DNA from: Balaenoptera acutorostrata
Lineage: Eukaryota > Chordata > Mammalia > Artiodactyla > Balaenopteridae
Assembly: GCF_949987535.1 (NCBI RefSeq)
Contig: NW_026646029.1
Coordinates: forward strand, 1,364,001 to 1,428,000
Length of the DNA stretch: 64,000 nucleotides
Direction of reading: 5' to 3'
Position 1 is the first letter of the stretch, and each line of letters starts with the position of its first letter. The position numbers were made by a program, and so were the translations under genes. Under the pieces are notes generated by a model, which saw nothing but the letters and a program-made list of their open reading frames with translations, was not told the DNA's origin and made no database searches. Shown here one piece after another: positions 1-10,556 of the stretch.

Positions 1-124
1 TAATTTGAAACCCTTGTTTTATGCATCTCCCCACCTCACCTTTCCCGTTCAGCAGCCATAGTGTGTTTTCTGAACGTGTGACTCTGTTCTGTTTTGTAAT
101 TCAGTTCAAGTGTAGCGGTTTTTA

Positions 125-190
125 CATTCCCTCTATAAGTGATATCTTATGATAAGTGTCTTTTTCTGTGTGACTTATTTCACTTAGAAT
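125..190 (-). pseudogene. L1 ORF2 C-terminal tail with native stop (monomer 1)
   Basis: This is the best-preserved coding fossil in the monomer: 22 consecutive codons without a stop, ending at the TAA at 122-124 exactly where the L1 ORF2 stop falls. It contains SHTEKDTYHKISL. The next codons upstream include an in-frame TGA, so the frame is dead. Its survival as a readable tail fixes the orientation of the L1 insert as minus. Confidence 0.78.
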
Positions 191-653
191 CGTCGTACCT
201 AAATCCACTCATCGTGCTGCTACTAGCCTTATGACGTGGAGTTCATGGCTGAGTGATATTCCATTGTACATGAGGACCACAACTTCGTTATCCACTTTTC
301 TCTTTCCTAGGATATTTAAGGTGTAATGAAGTGGGGGTTCTTGTCAACAGAGCAGCCCTAAACTTTGGGGTGCCTGTGTCTTGCTGATTTTTAGTTTTCC
401 CAATTTATACGCCCATGAGTGGAAGTGCCCTATGCTCTCCAAGCTGTGTTTTTTAAATGTTTCAGGACACACCGTACACTTCTCCAGAGTGGCTGTTGGA
501 AATTTACATCCCGCCCATCAGCGTAGCAAGGCTCCCATTTCTCCATGGCCGGTCCTGCATTTCTGGTTTGGACACTTTTTTCCGCATGGCCGTTTTGCCC
601 GCTGGGCAGCGAGACTTCTTTGGAGCGCTGATTTGCCTTTCCAGGTTGCTTGG

Positions 654-725
654 TTGGCCAAAAAGGGCGTATGCGTTTTTTCCTGAATATATTCAGGAAA
701 AAACGCATACGCCCTTTTTGGCCAA
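654..725. repeat. Perfect 72-bp palindrome, mariner-MITE-like (monomer 1 exemplar)
   Basis: Two 36-bp arms with no spacer: the left arm starts TTGGCCAAAAAGGGCG, the centre is CCTGAATATATTCAGG (axis between 689 and 690), and the right arm is the exact reverse complement, ending CTTTTTGGCCAA. With the left flank GG, the end reads GGTTGGCCAAAAAG. That is the terminus I recall for mariner-derived MITEs of artiodactyls, which also carry a G-rich step and then a T-run followed by CC. The element sits inside the antisense L1 ORF2 remnant, so it is nested. No TA target duplication survives at the flanks. The palindrome is seen directly; the mariner origin is by resemblance. Confidence 0.9.
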
Positions 726-904
726 GGGCATCATTGTCCACGTTTTGCCGCTTTTCATGTGCTTTCAAGGCGATTTGAATCTACCTCCTGAAATCTGTTT
801 CCTGCAATTCTGCCTTGCTTTCAAAGCCTCTTCGTTGCCTTCCCTCAATATATTTGTGGACGAGAGTTATCATTTCTAACTCTGCAGGTTTGTGAATTGC
901 AGTG

Positions 905-1670
905 CCCCTGAGCTCCATTTTTCCAGTCGCTTTTTTGGGAGCTGGCCGCAAAAGTGCAGGATTGCTTCAGGCCCTCTTCTGGTTCTGGGGGGCAGGCTGA
1001 GCTTGTGGTTAATTCTTCTTCCTGATGGGAAAATAGAGTGACCTGTGCCTGTCCCAACCCCTAGAGCTAGTCTCTCATTGGTTCCCCCTCTTCCCGTTCA
1101 TCCTCAGGACAAAGTGCAACCTGTACGGAACAGGAGGTTAAAGGTGCTGATTCTCCAAGGAGGGAGATGGCTAGTAAAGCGGCTGGAATGGCGAACCCGA
1201 GCACAAGGAGATGAGAAATGAGGTGCGTTTTAGAAACCTTTCCCGATCACACGGTGTACCATCTTCTGGGTTTCTCATGCATGTTTTCGACGTAGGAAGA
1301 TGCCCTTGAACCTGGAGATTTGGGACCCATGGGATGGGTACCATGCAGTATTACTTTAAAGGGTCTGCGTTGGCTCACGCAACCTCACCAAACCTCTCAG
1401 CCCCAAGAGTGTCCACCCTTATGTCTCAATCAGCTGTGGGTCTAGATATGGTCAATCCAGGTTGCATCACAGCCCCTGAACGAATTTTGTAAGAATTTCT
1501 CTCTCTTTCACTGTCTTTGTTTCACGGGTTTTGAAAAGTAATTTCTTTTTATAATGGGGTTTAGCTGTTTTTCACGGCTGTGTTTATGCCCCTTTACACC
1601 CCCTTGACTCACTTACAGAGAGATATCAATACATAGGTTTGAAGATTCTTACTAGTCAGATATATTCTTG
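905..1670. other. Unassigned conserved block of the monomer (exemplar)
   Basis: About 765 bp that I cannot match to L1 or any other family by eye. It carries 'gcttgtggttaattcttctt', 'ggttccccctcttcccgttc', 'gacccatgggatgggtacc', 'tctcaatcagctgtgggtc' and a pyrimidine-rich 'aatttctctctctttcactg'. It is present in every complete monomer. The minus-strand ORF at 845-1057 lies across its left edge but looks like chance reading. A/B family differences are dense here, including 'gagatggctag' against 'gagcttgctag'. It may be L1-derived sequence too diverged to see, or an independent sequence captured before amplification. Confidence 0.6.
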
Positions 1671-1675
1671 TGCGG

Positions 1676-1881
1676 TGAATAGGGGGTGTTGAGGCCAGTT
1701 CACTGAGCAAGGAGTAGGTCTTGTCTACTACATATTGGGTTTATGGAACGGTATCTGAGCTAATTTGAAACCCTTGTTTTATGCATCTCCCCACCTCACC
1801 TTTCCCGTTCAGCAGCCATAGTGTGTTTTCTGAACGTGTGACTCTGTTCTGTTTTGTAATTCAGTTCAAGTGTAGCGGTTT
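1676..1881 (-). mobile_element. Antisense L1 3'-UTR-derived segment (exemplar, spans monomers 1/2)
   Basis: On the plus strand this stretch follows, with gaps, the reverse complement of the artiodactyl-type L1 3' UTR as I remember it. It runs from 'gtaggtcttgtctacta', through a C-rich 'ctccccacctcacctttccc', to 'gtgactctgttctgttttg' and 'aattcagttcaagtg'. It leads directly into the ORF2 stop of the next monomer. The same segment recurs at every monomer boundary. L1 transcription direction would be the minus strand. The left boundary is approximate because similarity fades; a repeat-library alignment is needed to fix it. Confidence 0.7.
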
Positions 1882-3520
1882 TTACATTCCCTCTATAAGT
1901 GATATCTTATGATAAGTGTCTTTTTCTGTGTGACTTATTTCACTTAGAATCGTCGTACCTAAATCCACTCATCGTGCTGCTACTAGCCTTATGACGTGGA
2001 GTTCATGGCTGAGTGATATTCCATTGTACATGAGGACCACAACTTCGTTATCCACTTTTCTCTTTCCTAGGATATTTAAGGTGTAATGAAGTGGGGGTTC
2101 TTGTCAACAGAGCAGCCCTAAACTTTGGGGTGCCTGTGTCTTGCTGATTTTTAGTTTTCCCAATTTATACGCCCATGAGTGGAAGTGCCCTATGCTCTCC
2201 AAGCTGTGTTTTTTAAATGTTTCAGGACACACCGTACACTTCTCCAGAGTGGCTGTTGGCAATTTACATCCCGCCCATCAGCGTAGCAAGGCTCCCATTT
2301 CTCCATGGCCGGTCCTGCATTTCTGGTTTGGACACTTTTTTCCGCATGGCCCTTTTGCCCGCTGGGAAGCGAGACTTCTTTGGAGCGCTGATTTGCCTTT
2401 CCAGGTTGCTTGGTTGGCCAAAAAGGGCGTATGCGTTTTTTCCTGAATATATTCAGGAAAAAACGCATACGCCCTTTTTGGCCAAGGGCATCATTGTCCA
2501 CGTTTTGCCGCTTTTCATGTGCTTTCAAGGCGATTCGAATCTACCTCCTGAAATCTGTTTCCTGCAATTCTGCCTTGCTTTCAAAGCCTCTTCGTTGCCT
2601 TCCCTCAATATATTTGTGGACGAGAGTTATCATTTCTAACTCTGCAGGTTTGTGAATTGCAGTGCCCCTGAGCTCCATTTTTCCAGTCGCTTTTTTGGGA
2701 GCTGGCCGCAAAAGTGCAGGATTGCTTCAGGCCCTCTTCTGGTTCTGGGGGGCAGGCTGAGCTTGTGGTTAATTCTTCTTCCTGATGGGAAAATAGAGTG
2801 ACCTGTGCCTGTCCCAACCCCTAGAGCTAGTCTCTCATTGGTTCCCCCTCTTCCCGTTCATCCTCAGGACAAATTGCAACCTGTACGGAACAGGAGGTTA
2901 AAGGTGCTGATTCTCCAAGGAGGGAGATGGCTAGTAAAGCGGCTGGAATGGCGAACCCGAGCACAAGGAGATGAGAAATGAGGTGCGTTTTAGAAACCTT
3001 TCCCGATCACACGGTGTACCATCTTCTGGGTTTCTCATGCATGTTTTCGACGTAGGAAGATGCCCTTGAACCTGGAGATTTGGGACCCATGGGATGGGTA
3101 CCATGCAGTATTACTTTAAAGGGTCTGCGTTGGCTCACGCAACCTCACCAAACCTCTCAGCCCCAAGAGTGTCCACCCTTATGTCTCAATCAGCTGTGGG
3201 TCTAGATATGGTCAATCCAGGTTGCATCACAGCCCCTGAACGAATTTTGTAAGAATTTCTCTCTCTTTCACTGTCTTTGTTTCACGGGTTTTGAAAAGTA
3301 ATTTCTTTTTATAATGGGGTTTAGCTGTTTTTCACGGCTGTGTTTATGCCCCTTTACACCCCCTTGACTCACTTACAGAGAGATATCAATACATAGGTTT
3401 GAAGATTCTTACTAGTCAGATATATTCTTGTGCGGTGAATAGGGGGTGTTGAGGCCAGTTCACTGAGCAAGGAGTAGGTCTTGTCTACTACATATTGGGT
3501 TTATGGAATGGTATCTGAGC
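1761..3520 (+). repeat. Satellite monomer 2 (family A)
   Basis: 1,760 bp. Its head is like monomer 1 ('gaatcgtcgtacc', 'gacgtggagttc'). Its tail carries 'tatggaatggtatc', a C-to-T change shared with monomers 4 and 6. The perfect palindrome is at 2414-2485. Confidence 0.95.
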
Positions 3521-5280
3521 TAATTTGAAACCCTTGTTTTATGCATCTCCCCACCTCACCTTTCCCGTTCAGCAGCCATAGTGTGTTTTCTGAACGTGTG
3601 ACTCTGTTCTGTTTTGTAATTCAGTTCAAGTGTAGCGGTTTTTACATTCCCTCTATAAGTGATATCTTATGATAAGTGTCTTTTTCTGTGTGACTTATTT
3701 CACTTAGAATCGCCGTACCTAAATCCACTCATCGTGCTGCTACTAGCCTTATGACGTGGATTTCATGGCTGAGTGATATTCCATTGTACATGAGGACTAC
3801 AACTTCGTTATCCACTTTTCTCTTTCCTAGGATATTTAAGGTGTAATGAAGTGGGGGTTCTTGTCAACAGAGCAGCCCTAAACTTTGGGGTGCCTGTGTC
3901 TTGCTGATTTTTAGTTTTCCCAATTTATACGCCCATGAGTGGAAGTGCCCTATGCTCTCCAAGCTGTGTTTTTTAGATGTTTCAGGACACACCGTACACT
4001 TCTCCAGAGTGGCTGTTGGCAATTTACATCCCGCCCATCAGCGTAGCAAGGCTCCCATTTCTCCATGGCCGGTCCTGCATTTCTGGTTTGGACACTTTTT
4101 TCCGCATGGCCCTTTTGCCCGCTGGGAAGCGAGACTTCTTTGGAGCGCTGATTTGCCTTTCCAGGTTGCTTGGTTGGCCAAAAAGGGCGTATGCGTTTTT
4201 TCCTGAATATATTCAGGAAAAAACGCATACGCCCTTTTTGGCCAAGGGCATCATTGTCCACGTTTTGCCGCTTTTCATGTGCTTTCAAGGCGATTCGAAT
4301 CTACCTCCTGAAATCTGTTTCCTGCAATTCTGCCTTGCTTTCAAAGCCTCTTCGTTGCCTTCCCTCAATATATTTGTGGACGAGAGTTATCATTTCTAAC
4401 TCTGCAGGTTTGTGAATTGCAGTGCCCCTGAGCTCCATTTTTCCAGTCGCTTTTTTGGGAGCTGGCCGCAAAAGTGCAGGATTGCTTCAGGCCCTCTTCT
4501 GGTTCTGGGGGGCAGGCTGAGCTTGTGGTTAATTCTTCTTCCTGATGGGAAAATAGAGTGACCTGTGCCTGTCCCAACCCCTAGAGCTAGTCTCTCATTG
4601 GTTCCCCCTCTTCCCGTTCATCCTCAGGACAAATTGCAACCTGTACGGAACAGGAGGTTAAAGGTGCTGATTCTCCAAGGAGGGAGATGGCTAGTAAAGC
4701 GGCTGGAATGGCGAACCCGAGCACAAGGAGATGAGAAATGAGGTGCGTTTTAGAAACCTTTCCCGATCACACGGTGTACCATCTTCTGGGTTTCTCATGC
4801 ATGTTTTCGACGTAGGAAGATGCCCTTGAACCTGGAGATTTGGGACCCATGGGATGGGTACCATGCAGTATTATTTTAAAGGGTCTGCGTTGTCTCACGC
4901 AACCTCACCAAACCTCTCAGCCCCAAGAGTGTCCACCCTTATGTCTCAATCAGCTGTGGGTCTAGATATGGTCAATCCAGGTTGCATCACAGCCCCTGAA
5001 CGAATTTTGTAAGAATTTCTCTCTCTTTCACTGTCTTTGTTTTACGGGTTTTGAAAAGTAATTTATGTTTATAATGGGGTTTAGCTGCTTTTCACGGCTG
5101 TGTTTATGCCGCTTTACACCCCCTTGACTCACTTACAGAGAGATATCAATACATATGTTTGAAGATTCTTACTAGTCAGATATATTCTTGTGCGGTGAAT
5201 AGGGGGTGTTGAGGCCAGTTCACTGAGCAAGGAGTAGGTCTTGTCTACTACATATTGGGTTTATGGAACGGTATCTGAGC
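3521..5280 (+). repeat. Satellite monomer 3 (family A, dimer unit D1)
   Basis: 1,760 bp. D1 markers are 'gaatcgccgtacc', 'gaggactac', 'ttattttaaaggg', 'gttgtctcac', 'taatttatgttta' and 'acatatgtttg'. They recur in monomers 5 and 7 and partly in 9. The perfect palindrome is at 4174-4245. Confidence 0.95.
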
Positions 5281-7038
5281 TAATTTGAAACCCTTGTTTT
5301 ATGCATCACCCCACCTCACCTTTCCCGTTAAGCAGCCATAGTGTGTTTTCTGAACGTGTGACTCTGTTCTGTTTTGTAATTCAGTTCAAGTGTAGCGGTT
5401 TTTACATTCCCTCTATAAGTGATATCTTATGATAAGTGTCTTTTTCTGTGTGACTTATTTCACTTAGAATCGTCCTACCTAAATCCACTCATCGTGGTGC
5501 TATTGGCTTATGACGTGGATTTCATGGCTGAGTGATATTCCATTGTACATGAGGACCACAACTTCTTTATCCACTTTTCTCCTTCCTAGGATATTTAAGG
5601 TGTAATGAAGTGGGGGTTCTTGTCAACAGAGCAGCCCTAAACTTTGGGGTGCCTGTGTCTTGCTGATTTTTAGTTTTCCCAATTTATACGCCCATGAGTT
5701 GAAGTGCCCTATGCTCTCCAAGCTGTGTTTTTTAGATGTTTCAGGACACACCGTACACTTCTCCAGAGTGGCTGTTGGCAATTTACATCCCGCCCATCAG
5801 CGTAGCAAGCTCCCATTTCTCCATGGCCGGTCCTGCATTTCTGGTTTGGACACTTTTTTCCGCATGGCCCTTTTGCCCGCTGGGAAGCGAGACTTCTTTG
5901 GAGCGCTGATTTGCCTTTCCAGGTTGCTTGGTTGGCCAAAAAGGGCGTATGCGTTTTTTCCTGAATATATTCAGGAAAAAACGCATACGCCCTTTTTGGC
6001 CAAGGGCATCATTGTCCACGTTTTGCCGCTTTTCATGTGCTTTCAAGGCGATTCGAATCTACCTCCTGAAATCTGTTTCCTGCAATTCTGCCTTGCTTTC
6101 AAAGCCTCTTCGTTGCCTTCCCTCAATATATTTGTGGACGAGAGTTATCATTTCTAACTCTGCAGGTTTGTGAATTGCAGTGCCCCTGAGCTCCATTTTT
6201 CCAGTCGCTTTTTTGGGAGCTGGCCGCAAAAGTGCAGGATTGCTTCAGGCCCTCTTCTGGTTCTGGGGGGCAGGCTGAGCTTGTGGTTAATTCTTCTTCC
6301 TGATGGGAAAATAGAGTGACCTGTGCCTGTCCCAACCCCTAGAGCTAGTCTCTCATTGGTTCCCCCTCTTCCCGTTCATCCTCAGGACAAATTGCAACCT
6401 GTACGGAACAGGAGGTTAAAGGTGCTGATTCTCCAAGGAGGGAGATGGCTAGTAAAGCGGCTGGAATGGCGAACCCGAGCACAAGGAGATGAGAAATGAG
6501 GTGCGTTTTAGAAACCTTTCCCGATCACACGGTGTACCATCTTCTGGGTTTCTCATGCATGTTTTCGACGTAGGAAGATGCCCTTGAACCTGGAGATTTG
6601 GGACCCATGGGATGGGTACCATGCAGTATTACTTTAAAGGGTCTGCGTTGGCTCACGCAACCTCACCAAACCTCTCAGCCCCAAGAGTGTCCACCCTTAT
6701 GTCTCAATCAGCTGTGGGTCTAGATATGGTCAATCCAGGTTGCATCACAGCCCCTGAACGAATTTTGTAAGAATTTCTCTCTCTTTCACTGTCTTTGTTT
6801 CACGGGTTTTGAAAAGTAATTTCTTTTTATAATGGGGTTTAGCTGTTTTTCACGGCTGTGTTTATGCCCCTTTACACCCCCTTGACTCACTTACAGAGAG
6901 ATATCAATACATAGGTTTGAAGATTCTTACTAGTCAGATATATTCTTGTGCGGTGAATAGGGGGTGTTGAGGCCAGTTCACTGAGCAAGGAGTAGGTCTT
7001 GTCTACTACATATTGGGTTTATGGAATGGTATCTGAGC
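5281..7038 (+). repeat. Satellite monomer 4 (family A, dimer unit D2)
   Basis: 1,758 bp. D2 markers are 'gcatcaccccacc', 'cccgttaagc', 'gaatcgtcctacc', 'gtgctattggctta' (1-bp deletion) and 'gcgtagcaagctcccat' (1-bp deletion). They recur in monomers 6 and 8. The perfect palindrome is at 5932-6003. Confidence 0.95.
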
Positions 7039-8798
7039 TAATTTGAAACCCTTGTTTTATGCATCTCCCCACCTCACCTTTCCCGTTCAGCAGCCATAGT
7101 GTGTTTTCTGAACGTGTGACTCTGTTCTGTTTTGTAATTCAGTTCAAGTGTAGCGGTTTTTACATTCCCTCTATAAGTGATATCTTATGATAAGTGTCTT
7201 TTTCTGTGTGACTTATTTCACTTAGAATCGCCGTACCTAAATCCACTCATCGTGCTGCTACTAGCCTTATGACGTGGATTTCATGGCTGAGTGATATTCC
7301 ATTGTACATGAGGACTACAACTTCGTTATTCACTTTTCTCTTTCCTAGGATATTTAAGGTGTAATGAAGTGGGGGTTCTTGTCAACAGAGCAGCCCTAAA
7401 CTTTGGGGTGCCTGTGTCTTGCTGATTTTTAGTTTTCCCAATTTATACGCCCATGAGTGGAAGTGCCCTATGCTCTCCAAGCTGTGTTTTTTAGATGTTT
7501 CAGGACACACCGTACACTTCTCCAGAGTGGCTGTTGGCAATTTACATCCCGCCCATCAGCGTAGCAAGGCTCCCATTTCTCCATGGCCGGTCCTGCATTT
7601 CTGGTTTGGACACTTTTTTCCGCATGGCCCTTTTGCCCGCTGGGAAGCGAGACTTCTTTGGAGCGCTGATTTGCCTTTCCAGGTTGCTTGGTTGGCCAAA
7701 AAGGGCGTATGCGTTTTTTCCTGAATATATTCAGGAAAAAACGCATACGCCCTTTTTGGCCAAGGGCATCATTGTCCACGTTTTGCCGCTTTTCATGTGC
7801 TTTCAAGGCGATTCGAATCTACCTCCTGAAATCTGTTTCCTGCAATTCTGCCTTGTTTTCAAAGCCTCTTCGTTGCCTTCCCTCAATATATTTGTGGACG
7901 AGAGTTATCATTTCTAACTCTGCAGGTTTGTGAATTGCAGTGCCCCTGAGCTCCATTTTTCCAGTCGCTTTTTTGGGAGCTTGCCGCAAAAGTGCAGGAT
8001 TGCTTCAGGCCCTCTTCTGGTTCTGGGGGGCAGGCTGAGCTTGTGGTTAATTCTTCTTCCTGATGGGAAAATAGAGTGACCTGTGCCTGTCCCAACCCCT
8101 AGAGCTAGTCTCTCATTGGTTCCCCCTCTTCCCGTTCATCCTCAGGACAAATTGCAACCTGTACGGAACAGGAGGTTAAAGGTGCTGATTCTCCAAGGAG
8201 GGAGATGGCTAGTAAAGCGGCTGGAATGGCGAACCCGAGCACAAGGAGATGAGAAATGAGGTGCGTTTTAGAAACCTTTCCCGATCACACGGTGTACCAT
8301 CTTCTGGGTTTCTCATGCATGTTTTCGACGTAGGAAGATGCCCTTGAACCTGGAGATTTGGGACCCATGGGATGGGTACCATGCAGTATTATTTTAAAGG
8401 GTCTGCGTTGTCTCACGCAACCTCACCAAACCTCTCAGCCCCAAGAGTGTCCACCCTTATGTCTCAATCAGCTGTGGGTCTAGATATGGTCAATCCAGGT
8501 TGCATCACAGCCCCTGAACGAATTTTGTAAGAATTTCTCTCTCTTTCACTGTCTTTGTTTTACGGGTTTTGAAAAGTAATTTATGTTTATAATGGGGTTT
8601 AGCTGCTTTTCACGGCTGTGTTTATGCCGCTTTACACCCCCTTGACTCACTTACAGAGAGATATCAATACATATGTTTGAAGATTCTTACTAGTCAGATA
8701 TATTCTTGTGCGGTGAATAGGGGGTGTTGAGGCCAGTTCACTGAGCAAGGAGTAGGTCTTGTCTACTACATATTGGGTTTATGGAACGGTATCTGAGC
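7039..8798 (+). repeat. Satellite monomer 5 (D1)
   Basis: 1,760 bp. It carries all D1 markers and the private changes 'cgttattcac', 'gccttgttttcaaag' and 'gggagcttgccgc'. The perfect palindrome is at 7692-7763. Confidence 0.95.
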
Positions 8799-10556
8799 TA
8801 ATTTGAAACCCTTGTTTTATGCATCACCCCACCTCACCTTTCCCGTTAAGCAGCCATAGTGTGTTTTCTGAATGTGTGACTCTGTTCTGTTTTGTAATTC
8901 AGTTCAAGTGTAGCGGTTTTTACATTCCCTCTATAAGTGATATCTTATGATAAGTGTCTTTTTCTGTGTGACTTATTTCACTTAGAATCGTCCTACCTAA
9001 ATCCACTCATCGTGGTGCTATTGGCTTATGACGTGGATTTCATGGCTGAGTGATATTCCATTGTACATGAGGACCACAACTTCTTTATCCACTTTTCTCC
9101 TTCCTAGGATATTTAAGGTGTAATGAAGTGGGGGTTCTTGTCAACAGAGCAGCCCTAAACTTTGGGGTGCCTGTGTCTTGCTGATTTTTAGTTTTCCCAA
9201 TTTATACGCCCATGAGTGGAAGTGCCCTATGCTCTCCAAGCTGTGTTTTTTAGATGTTTCAGGACACACCGTACACTTCTCCAGAGTGGCTGTTGGCAAT
9301 TTACATCCCGCCCATCAGCGTAGCAAGCTCCCATTTCTCCATGGCCGGTCCTGCATTTCTGGTTTGGACACTTTTTTCCGCATGGCCCTTTTGCCCGCTG
9401 GGAAGCGAGACTTCTTTGGAGCGCTGATTTGCCTTTCCAGGTTGCTTGGTTGGCCAAAAAGGACGTATGCGTTTTTTCCTGAATATATTCAGGAAAAAAC
9501 GCATACGCCCTTTTTGGCCAAGGGCATCATTGTCCACGTTTTGCCGCTTTTCATGTGCTTTCAAGGCGATTCGAATCTACCTCCTGAAATCTGTTTCCTG
9601 CAATTCTGCCTTGCTTTCAAAGCCTCTTCGTTGCCTTCCCTCAATATATTTGTGGACGAGAGTTATCATTTCTAACTCTGCAGGTTTGTGAATTGCAGTG
9701 CCCCTGAGCTCCATTTTTCCAGTCGCTTTTTTGGGAGCTGGCCGCAAAAGTGCAGGATTGCTTCAGGCCCTCTTCTGGTTCTGGGGGGCAGGCTGAGCTT
9801 GTGGTTAATTCTTCTTCCTGATGGGAAAATAGAGTGACCTGTGCCTGTCCCAACACCTAGAGCTAGTCTCTCATTGGTTCCCCCTCTTCCCGTTCATCCT
9901 CAGGACAAATTGCAACCTGTACGGAACAGGAGGTTAAAGGTGCTGATTCTCCAAGGAGGGAGATGGCTAGTAAAGCGGCTGGAATGGCGAACCCGAGCAC
10001 AAGGAGATGAGAAATGAGGTGCGTTTTAGAAACCTTTCCCGATCACACGGTGTACCATCTTCTGGGTTTCTCATGCATGTTTTCGACGTAGGAAGATGCC
10101 CTTGAACCTGGAGATTTGGGACCCATGGGATGGGTACCATGCAGTATTACTTTAAAGGGTCTGCGTTGGCTCACGCAACCTCACCAAACCTCTCAGCCCC
10201 AAGAGTGTCCACCCTTATGTCTCAATCAGCTGTGGGTCTAGATATGGTCAATCCAGGTTGCATCACAGCCCCTGAACGAATTTTGTAAGAATTTCTCTCT
10301 CTTTCACTGTCTTTGTTTCACGGGTTTTGAAAAGTAATTTCTTTTTATAATGGGGTTTAGCTGTTTTTCACGGCTGTGTTTATGCCCCTTTACACCCCCT
10401 TGACTCACTTACAGAGAGATATCAATACATAGGTTTGAAGATTCTTACTAGTCAGATATATTCTTGTGCGGTGAATAGGGGGTGTTGAGGCCAGTTCACT
10501 GAGCAAGGAGTAGGTCTTGTCTACTACATATTGGGTTTATGGAATGGTATCTGAGC
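8799..10556 (+). repeat. Satellite monomer 6 (D2)
   Basis: 1,758 bp. It carries all D2 markers, including both 1-bp deletions. Private changes are 'ctgaatgtgtgac' and 'cccaacacctag'. The palindrome at 9450-9521 has a single mismatch, G to A at 9463 in the left arm, with no compensating change in the right arm. Confidence 0.95.

Larger units (their letters stand above)
122..900 (-). pseudogene. Decayed L1 ORF2 C-terminal remnant (exemplar in monomer 1; one per monomer)
   Basis: Read on the minus strand, this region retains the C-terminal end of a LINE-1 ORF2 protein (endonuclease/reverse transcriptase). The last residues read ISHTEKDTYHKISLIEGM followed by TAA at 122-124, matching the family's ...SQTEKDKYHMISLICGI-stop ending. 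Further upstream, minus 244-297 reads KWITKLWSSCTMEYHSAM, like the WIKKMWYIYTMEYYSAI motif. Farther still, VNCQQPLWRSV resembles CKLVQPLWRTV, and KAHEKRQNVDNDA resembles NKHMKRCSTSLII. Between these blocks the frame is broken by stops and shifts, so this is a fossil and not a gene. Only about the last 200 codons are represented; the reverse-transcriptase core is absent. A 72-bp palindrome is embedded at 654-725 and, being a multiple of three, leaves the local frame open. The right limit near 900 is approximate. Confidence 0.8.
1..1760 (+). repeat. Satellite monomer 1 (family A, reference copy)
   Basis: Full 1,760-bp unit. It differs from monomer 2 at few sites, including 'ttggaaattt' for 'ttggcaattt', 'atggccgtttt' for 'atggccctttt', 'gctgggcagcg' for 'gctgggaagcg', 'gcgatttgaat' for 'gcgattcgaat' and 'caaagtgcaac' for 'caaattgcaac'. 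Several of these are private to this copy. The palindrome at 654-725 is perfect. Confidence 0.95.

Noticed and set aside
654..725. Palindrome as a transcription terminator or microRNA hairpin
   Set aside because: It has no loop and no associated gene. A mammalian satellite context makes a bacterial-type terminator irrelevant, and a spacerless 36-bp stem is not a typical microRNA precursor.
381..879. Overlapping plus- and minus-strand ORFs of 60-165 codons repeated in every monomer
   Set aside because: They shift frame or change length with each palindrome A-tract indel, overlap on both strands, often depend on non-ATG starts, and show no conserved protein signature except the antisense L1 ORF2 fossil. 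They are by-products of the repeat.
845..1057. Minus-strand 70-codon ORF present in most monomers
   Set aside because: It persists because the DNA is repeated. It has no recognisable domain, and its end only overlaps the L1 fossil frame. The corresponding frame is not listed as open in family B units.
1285..1301. Possible CENP-B box at 'tttcgacgtaggaagat'
   Set aside because: It has the TTCG start and the central A, but lacks the required CGGG at the end. I found no canonical box on either strand, so there is no support for a CENP-B-binding centromeric role.
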